This document shows positions 58,527-64,000 of a stretch of DNA of 64,000 nucleotides, piece after piece. Where the stretch lies: assembly GCF_026212465.1 (NCBI RefSeq), contig NC_080060.1, positions 15,254,141 to 15,318,140 of the forward strand, in the 5' to 3' direction. This DNA is from Amaranthus tricolor. Lineage: Eukaryota; Streptophyta; Magnoliopsida; Caryophyllales; Amaranthaceae. The notes under the pieces were generated by a model. The model did no database searches and was not told the origin of the DNA. It worked only from the letters and a program-made list of their open reading frames with translations. Made by a program: the position numbers and the translations under genes. Every line of letters starts with the position of its first letter. Position 1 is the stretch's first letter.

Positions 58527-61500
58527 TTATTGGACTGGCGGCAGTAGAGATGAATCATCGTTCATTAAAAGCTGAACATCATGATTCCTATTAACCCAAA
58601 GAATATGTATAAGTTTGTTTACGCCATGCATTCCCCATATTCTCCTTAACGGAAGCACTAAACAGTTATACATTGGATTACCATCAGGAGAGTCATAATA
58701 CGCAATTGCTATGTTCAGAAACGTTGCTGCGGAATATAATGCTGTCATTTCCATCCAGTGACTGTACGGAGTAGGTCTTTTGTTGTGGGCACCAATTCTA
58801 TATATAGCTTCCTCCACCAAATCATCTGATAAATACATGCGTGCATATTACTCTCTATGCGTTTCCATTTCCAAACTCATTGCACGTCGTAAAAGAGGCT
58901 ATGTTTCCTCGCCCCCTAACTCTGTGGCGGCAATGACTCTAAATCCACAATTACCGTCACCTATAATATCAATCCAGTCAAACAAATATGGCGGAAGAAT
59001 AAACGGAATGTTTCTGGGCACGGAAAAAGTGAAAAATCATGTCTTGCTGAACCATCTGAAAAAATAACAGTATATTAATATCATTCATTTGATCTAAAAC
59101 ATATAAGATTATATGAAAAGAAATAAGGGTACCATATAAGTTGAAACTGAAGTTAATTCCAACTAACGATTTATGCGACCGGCTACTAGATCTACCACTA
59201 GATCTCCCGCGTGATGAAGATCTGGATCCGCGACCCCTTGAGGACGATTTGCTGTACTCAAACGCACTTTTGTTTCTCCTTAGGGTTCTGCTTGTCATTG
59301 GTCTTCCCTTCCTCGGTGGACTTGCTTTTGGCTCAGGTATATCTGCTCCATCAGGGTGTAGTTCATGTTCAAGTACCTGAGACACGCGCCATACAACTGA
59401 GGGGTCGGCTTTTAAAACTTCATCCACCAATGATTGAAAGTACTCTTTGTCATCGGCGTTTCTTTATCATCGGCGTTTACGTGCCGTACTTCTTCGTTGG
59501 CGTCTTCTTCTGGCTCTAAGTACTTTAACGTTTTCCAAAACGGATGTATATCGTCCAAGTACAAAGCACCATGAGACCTGATTGACAAGTAACAGTAACA
59601 CGTGCATGGTAATCCGTTGGTTTTTTGAATGACACAACCGCATTTTTCAAAAAGACAACTACCCAAGTTTAACATCCGGTTGTGCTCCATCATCTATTGT
59701 TCCAAGGCAAATATGGAAACATGACGATACAACGGTCTGAGAAAATTAAGTCGCGACGTCCTTGAAATGGAATTCTTACGAATCCTCCAGAGCTTGTCTT
59801 ATCTTTGACTGCTGATTCGTTATTTGTGTGTGTGCCCTTTTAAATAACGTATCAAATGAGCTATTACCGCTACCCAAGTAGTACTTGAAGGAAGAGTGTT
59901 GGCTTTCAACTCTACTGGTAGTCTGGTTACCCAAGTGCAAACAATCATTCGTCCACGCACGCATAAGTTTCTCTTTGTGAGGAATCCATGTTTCAGCCAA
60001 GTATCGCACGACCCTCCTGTTCCTAATCGATCAAGTAGACACAATCCCTTCCCATCTGTTTTCAAATTCAGGGATCGTCACACTTTTAACTAAGGGGTTC
60101 CATTTTGTTTTCCTGAATATCTGCCCCTGTTGATTTTTCTTCCCGCCGCACAATTTATCAATCATGTTCTCCACGTCATTGCCTATATGCCATACGCATA
60201 ATAAATGCCGTACATCTGCATTAATAATAAAAACCTGTTCACCTGGAAAGACAACACTAATAGCTGCAGACAAACCTTCATCCCGATCCGTTATGATTAC
60301 GTCGAGCGTCTGGACTCAGCCATAAATATCCCTCAACCTTTCCAACACCCAAGAATAAGACACAACCGCCTCATCTCGCATCAAACAGAACGCAACTAAG
60401 AAATTATGATTGGTTGGCATCATTCCAATGATTTCGCATAGGGGCCACTTTTGCTTATTCGTTTTGTACGTTGTGTCTATCAACACAACATGGGGCCACG
60501 AACGTATCATCTGGATAGATGTTGGATTCGCAATCAATAATCTACTCAATTGCCCCTCACTACCCAAGTCTGTCCAGACTACATAATTATGCTCCGTGGC
60601 CATATATAGACAGTGTTGAAGAGGAGTCCTACCATTCATCTCTTCTCTCCTTATTGATTGTCTTACATTGTAAATTTGATTCATACTAGCAAAAAAAACC
60701 AGAAAAATTCCTTCTAATTGAAGTCATTATAAACGCTGGTTGCATGCCAGTTGCACTGAGATCTCGTATGTGCTACCTAATATCGACAGTGATCCTATTT
60801 ACTCTTATTTGACCATCTCTGTACATGAAGAATAGGTGTTTATGTCTTCCTTTTTCACCAGGAAACACTCTAACCGTCCAAGGTCTTTCTCCTGGTTTAC
60901 GACTACTTCCTATAATCATAAATTTACACCCACAAGCCCTACTTTTGGAACCAGGTCAAGCAGCATTGTCTAAGTTATGCAAATCACCCCTTATATTACC
61001 GTGCCAGTGACATCTTAAGTACAAACTCACTCTAGATCATCCTTCCTTTTGTTTATATGAAGCACGTGTAAATTGAAAACCAATTGTTAGTGCTATCTCA
61101 TCAGCCCAAGCATCTAAATCATCTACAGAATCAAATTCCCTATCGGTAACAAATCTATCAGAATAATCTACATCATCCCCTAAGTTTTCAAAGTCCTGCA
61201 AACAATAATTATAATAACATTATCGTAATATAATAATATATTAAAGTATGTGAGTAAATAAAATCATTTACTTTAATATTTAATAAATAATAATAACTTC
61301 AAAAATACTTGTAACAAATAAGAAAAAGTAATTTTTAAAAAAATAGTTAAAATTTAAAAAAATTAATCCCTCCAATTTAAATTTAATTATTATAATAACA
61401 TTATCATAATATAATAATACATTAAAATAAAACAATATATTACAACATTTATGAAATAACAATAACTTAAAAAATAATTTAATTAAATAAAATAAAACAT

Positions 61501-61528
61501 CGAAGTTCAAAAAAAAAAAATTATTAAT

Positions 61529-61555
61529 ACCAGTCGCACTTTTTGTGCGACTGGT
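61529..61555. repeat. Hairpin copy R1 in the first intron of the MULE-OTU gene
   Basis: CCAGTCGCAC, T5, GTGCGACTGG at 61530-61554, identical in arms to the left copies. Flanks AATAATAC/GTATTATTAT extend the inverted repeat. Confidence 0.9.
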
Positions 61556-61763
61556 ATTATTATTAATTTTTTTTTTCGAACTTATAATATTCAACACTAT
61601 TACACTAATTATTAAAATAACATTAACATATTATAATAAAATAAAATAAATTAATTTATCAGAACATTTATTAAATAACAACTTAAAAAATAAATGAATT
61701 GCACAAAAGAAATTTATATTTCGAAATTCAAAAAAAATAAAAAAAATAAAATAAAAAATTGAA

Positions 61764-61788
61764 CCAGTCGCACTTTTTGTGCGACCGG
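61764..61788. repeat. Hairpin copy R2
   Basis: CCAGTCGCAC, T5, GTGCGACCGG; one arm base differs. It lies 234 bp from R1, the same spacing as in the left array. Confidence 0.88.
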
Positions 61789-62143
61789 CCTATATGGAAT
61801 TTTTTTTTAAAAATTACGAATCGATTAATTACTTACCGAATCGTTATCATGCTCGTTTTGATATGCCATTGTTGTTCGATGTTGAGTTCTAGCTTATTTA
61901 ACTTAACATAGTGTTTTTAAAGAGTGTTAGAGAAATAGTACCGTGTTTGAATTCGTATATATTACAAATAAAATAAAAAGAATGGCGAAAAATAATAACA
62001 TCCTATAATTTCTTACAACAAAAACATATCAACATACTGACAGTATTGCAAAGTCCGGGCTGGTACTTCCAACAGATCTCGCTCCATTCTTCATCTTCAT
62101 ATTCATATTCTTCTTCAGCAATCAAATCTTTGATACTTCACCA

Positions 62144-62487
62144 ATGGCGGTACCTTCAGAAGATTCCGATCAACAAACTACATCGTCATCAACCCTAACA
62201 ACAACTGCAGATCTGCACGAAAATGGCGGCATTGATCAATCAAACGACACCGTTGAAGCTGTACTTGAACCTGTTGCTTCTAACAAGGATCCGAAACACG
62301 AGGTACCTGAACCTGAATCGCTTCCATCTGGATCGAACGACGTTGTTTCAAGTGAATCAGTAGGTCAACCTGAAATGAAGAAGGATGAAGGAAGTAGAAC
62401 TTTTACTATGAGAGAATTGTTGAATGGATTAAAAGGTGATCAAAGTCAATCTAATAATTCTGGTCCTGATTCTGCTTCTCCTCAGAG
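62144..62487 (+). CDS. First exon of an unidentified host gene
   Basis: ATG in a good context (CAATGGCGG) opens a frame of 114 codons up to a donor at 62488 (CAGAG|GTTCGA). The product is rich in Ser, Glu, Asp and Thr (MAVPSEDSDQQTTSSSTLTT) and ends with a conserved-looking TFTMRELLNGLKGD. This motif reminds me of the N-terminus of HLB1-like TPR proteins, but I cannot confirm it. Codon use and the lack of stops look like a live gene. The next exon is not in the window, so the first intron must exceed 1.5 kb. MULE 2 ends about 150 bp upstream of the ATG, within the promoter or leader. Confidence 0.6.
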
Positions 62488-63058
62488 GTTCGATGTTTTT
62501 TTTTTTTTTTTTGTGGATTTTTGGTTTGATTTTTTGAATAAGTTGATATTCGCGGAATTTAGGTTTAAATTTTTTAATGCATTATCTGGTTAGTTTTGTG
62601 TTGAGATGTTGAAGTCTAATTCGGGGTAGATCAAAGTAGATATAAATGGTATTGATTTGCTGATTGATAGCAAATTGCATTGAAAGTTAACAATCAAATC
62701 ATATCTGCTAAGAACTTTCCTGTTTTCACTATTTATGTATCCTGTTATTGTCAATTTGTAAAGACACATAATCTGTTATTGACTGATTTTCATTTGAATA
62801 GAGGTTTTTAATTTTGTCTATATTTAATCTTGAGGTGATTGGTTTATTCTTGAATAGCTGAGGGATTGAGAAATGATAACACAGGAAGTCCTTTTTTAAA
62901 ATAATGGGAAATTTTGATATAATTTCTTTTGGTAAATTTTGCTATCTTTAATTAGCATATGCTTTGATCAATAAGCGTGACAGAGTTTCTTGTGATGAAT
63001 TAGTTACTAATTACTAATCAGTTAGTAGGAATGGCAATAGATTCCTAGCACATCGGGA

Positions 63059-63083
63059 GGGGGGGGGGGGGGGGGGGGGGGGG
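63059..63083. repeat. Poly-G run of 25
   Basis: Uninterrupted G25. It could form G-quadruplexes or be a sequencing or assembly trouble spot. Confidence 0.9.
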
Positions 63084-63159
63084 AAATCTAAATGGCCCCT
63101 TCTAATGCTTAGCCTACATAGGACTTCACTGAAATATTTGATCGTGAGAGGAATCATTA

Positions 63160-63385
63160 GTATTGGGCCTGCAGATGGTCGAAAGCCCAATATGCTAAGT
63201 GCTGATGCTGGCCATCTGATGATCCGTTGATGATGTAAAGGTCTAGTGGGTGTGTGTGTGGTGGTGGTGGTTGGGGGGCGGGGGGTCTTAAGGGCCCCAT
63301 TGGGCTTGCAGATGGTCGAAAACCCAATATGCTAAGTGCTGATGCTAGCCCTCTGATGATCTGTTGATGATGTAAAGGTCTCATG
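63160..63385. repeat. Tandem duplication with about 136-bp period
   Basis: Two blocks of about 82 bp, each running from TTGGGC(C/T)TGCAGATGG to TTGATGATGTAAAGGTCT, start near 63163 and 63299. GT/GGT-rich, G-rich DNA (63250-63290) separates them. The palindromic-looking TTGGGC...GCCCAA phrases recur in both. Confidence 0.85.
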
Positions 63386-63736
63386 TGACACTGACATGTA
63401 TTTTCCAGTTTACCCGGCTGACACATACAATAAGGAAATCTTCATCAATCGATGCGTTGATGGAAGAATAAGAGAATTTTACTATGGAGAGATAGAATAT
63501 TGGAAAGGGAGAAAGATAATAACTTATGATATTCAGTTAACAATGCATCACCAAATGTAAGTGTTATACCAACGCACTAGCAACGACCATGAAGGTCTAT
63601 CACAGGCGCAAGAACAAGTAGCTGAAAATAGCAAAAATGAGTAATGAGTTGGAGCCCTAATACTGAGTTACCGGATTTTCTTATGGAGGAGACAGGTGGA
63701 AGCAACCTCAATCAAGGGAGCTGGAAGGTTCGTTGA

Positions 63737-64000
63737 GTAGAATTACCCACTTACTCCGGTGGTAACCTCGACGAGTGCATACCCAAAGCTGAAAGGTACT
63801 TTTCTTACTATAATCTTACTGAAGAAGCAAAGCTAGAGGCAGCTGCCATTAGTATGGAGGGGGATGCACAATTTTGGTTTCAATGGGAAGACCAAGACAA
63901 TCCTATAATTAAATGGCGAGATTTTAAAATGCTTCTATTAAGGCGATTTCGTCCTCATAACCAAGGTAGTTTAGTGGAGCAATGGTTGGCAGTTAAGCAT
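63737..64000 (+). pseudogene. Ty3/gypsy gag fragment, open at window end
   Basis: 88 codons without a stop: VELPTYSGGNLDECIPKAER, LTEEAKLEAAAISMEGDAQF, IIKWRDFKMLLLRRFRPHNQ, ending QWLAVKH. This is the retrotransposon gag fold of Ty3/gypsy elements. The upstream frame is interrupted, and no LTR is seen in this window, so its completeness is unknown. Confidence 0.8.

Larger units (their letters stand above)
58527..61869 (-). pseudogene. MULE transposase fused to an OTU cysteine protease
   Basis: Exon 1 is 61869-61837 (MAYQNEHDNDS). After an intron (61836-61196) exon 2 reads DFENLGDDVDYSDRFVTDRE and a FAR1/MULE-type N-terminus. The transposase core follows: YNVRQSIRREEMNGRTPLQH, IRSWPHVVLIDTTYKTNKQK (catalytic Asp), EIIGMMPTNHNFLVAFCLM, RHLLCVWHIGNDVE, then NQTTSRVESQHSSFKYYLG. 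A SWIM-like finger reads CGCVIQKTNGLPCTCY. An Arg/Ser-rich linker (SSSRGRGSRSSSRGRSSG) leads into the OTU domain: DIIGDGNCGFRVIAATELGG (catalytic DGNC at about 58948-58959) and a late WVNRNHDVQLLM (likely catalytic His). Frameshifts and several stops, including two just after the OTU active site, make it inactive. OTU enzymes cleave ubiquitin-like tags; the target here is unknown. Confidence 0.88.
62488..63736 (+). other. First intron of the 62144 gene, repeat-rich
   Basis: It starts with a poly-T stretch, then AT-rich DNA, a 25-G run, a duplicated block and the 5' part of a Ty3/gypsy element. No second exon was recognised. Confidence 0.45.

Noticed and set aside
61280..61597. 105-codon minus frame rich in Phe, Asn and Ile
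   Set aside because: It lies in the predicted first intron of the MULE-OTU gene and comes from AT-rich spacer repeats.

Overview
This window is nuclear DNA of a flowering plant, most likely a eudicot. The evidence is an AT-rich background, GT-AG introns, and transposon families typical of plants: CACTA, MULE, hAT, plant mariner, Tourist and Stowaway MITEs, Ty3/gypsy LTR elements with tRNA-like primer sites, and LINEs with an RT zinc-binding domain. I cannot name the species. Several repeats resemble those of Amaranthaceae/Caryophyllales, but that is only an impression.

Only two host genes are visible. A five-exon TBC-domain Rab GTPase-activating protein gene lies at 10673-14626 on the plus strand. 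The first exon of an unidentified gene lies at 62144-62487, and its first intron is full of repeats and a Ty3/gypsy gag. Almost everything else is transposable elements, many nested with exact target-site duplications.

Layout: 1-5668 is a decayed CACTA transposase on the minus strand, broken by a 484-bp element and by a 3.6-kb solo LTR. 5796-6164 is a Tourist-like MITE. 6762-8950 is a mariner-like element. 9589-9960 is an unidentified minus-strand relic. 10465-14626 is the TBC gene with its 5' leader. 15323-21063 is a Ty3/gypsy element with both LTRs and two large pol deletions. 21382-22030 is a second CACTA transposase relic. 23370-28140 is non-coding repeat DNA holding two LINE insertions. 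28737-33802 is a MuDR-like element with 270-bp TIRs and two convergent relic genes, a transposase and a GRF zinc-finger protein. 34663-34937 is a Stowaway MITE. 35069-41988 is a complete non-autonomous Tat-like LTR element that encodes only gag and protease; an inverted solo LTR of the same family lies at 43200-43832. 44092-45961 holds long TA microsatellites and LTR-like sequence. About 47151-61995 is a second MuDR-like element with two convergent genes, a plant mobile domain (PMD) gene on the plus strand and a MULE transposase fused to an OTU cysteine protease on the minus strand. 62144-64000 is the partial host gene with a gag fragment in its intron.

The most interesting system is the 47-62 kb MULE. 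Both of its genes begin with a short first exon and then a long first intron that lies in the inverted terminal array, and each of these introns carries copies of the same CCAGTCGCAC/GTGCGACTGG hairpin. The PMD gene was later split by a 7.7-kb hAT element (8-bp duplication). That element was split by a 3.55-kb solo LTR (5-bp duplication), which in turn holds a 905-bp non-autonomous hAT (8-bp duplication). This gives a readable order of insertions. The 28.7-33.8 kb MULE has the same plan, transposase plus a convergent second gene, but its partner encodes a GRF zinc finger.
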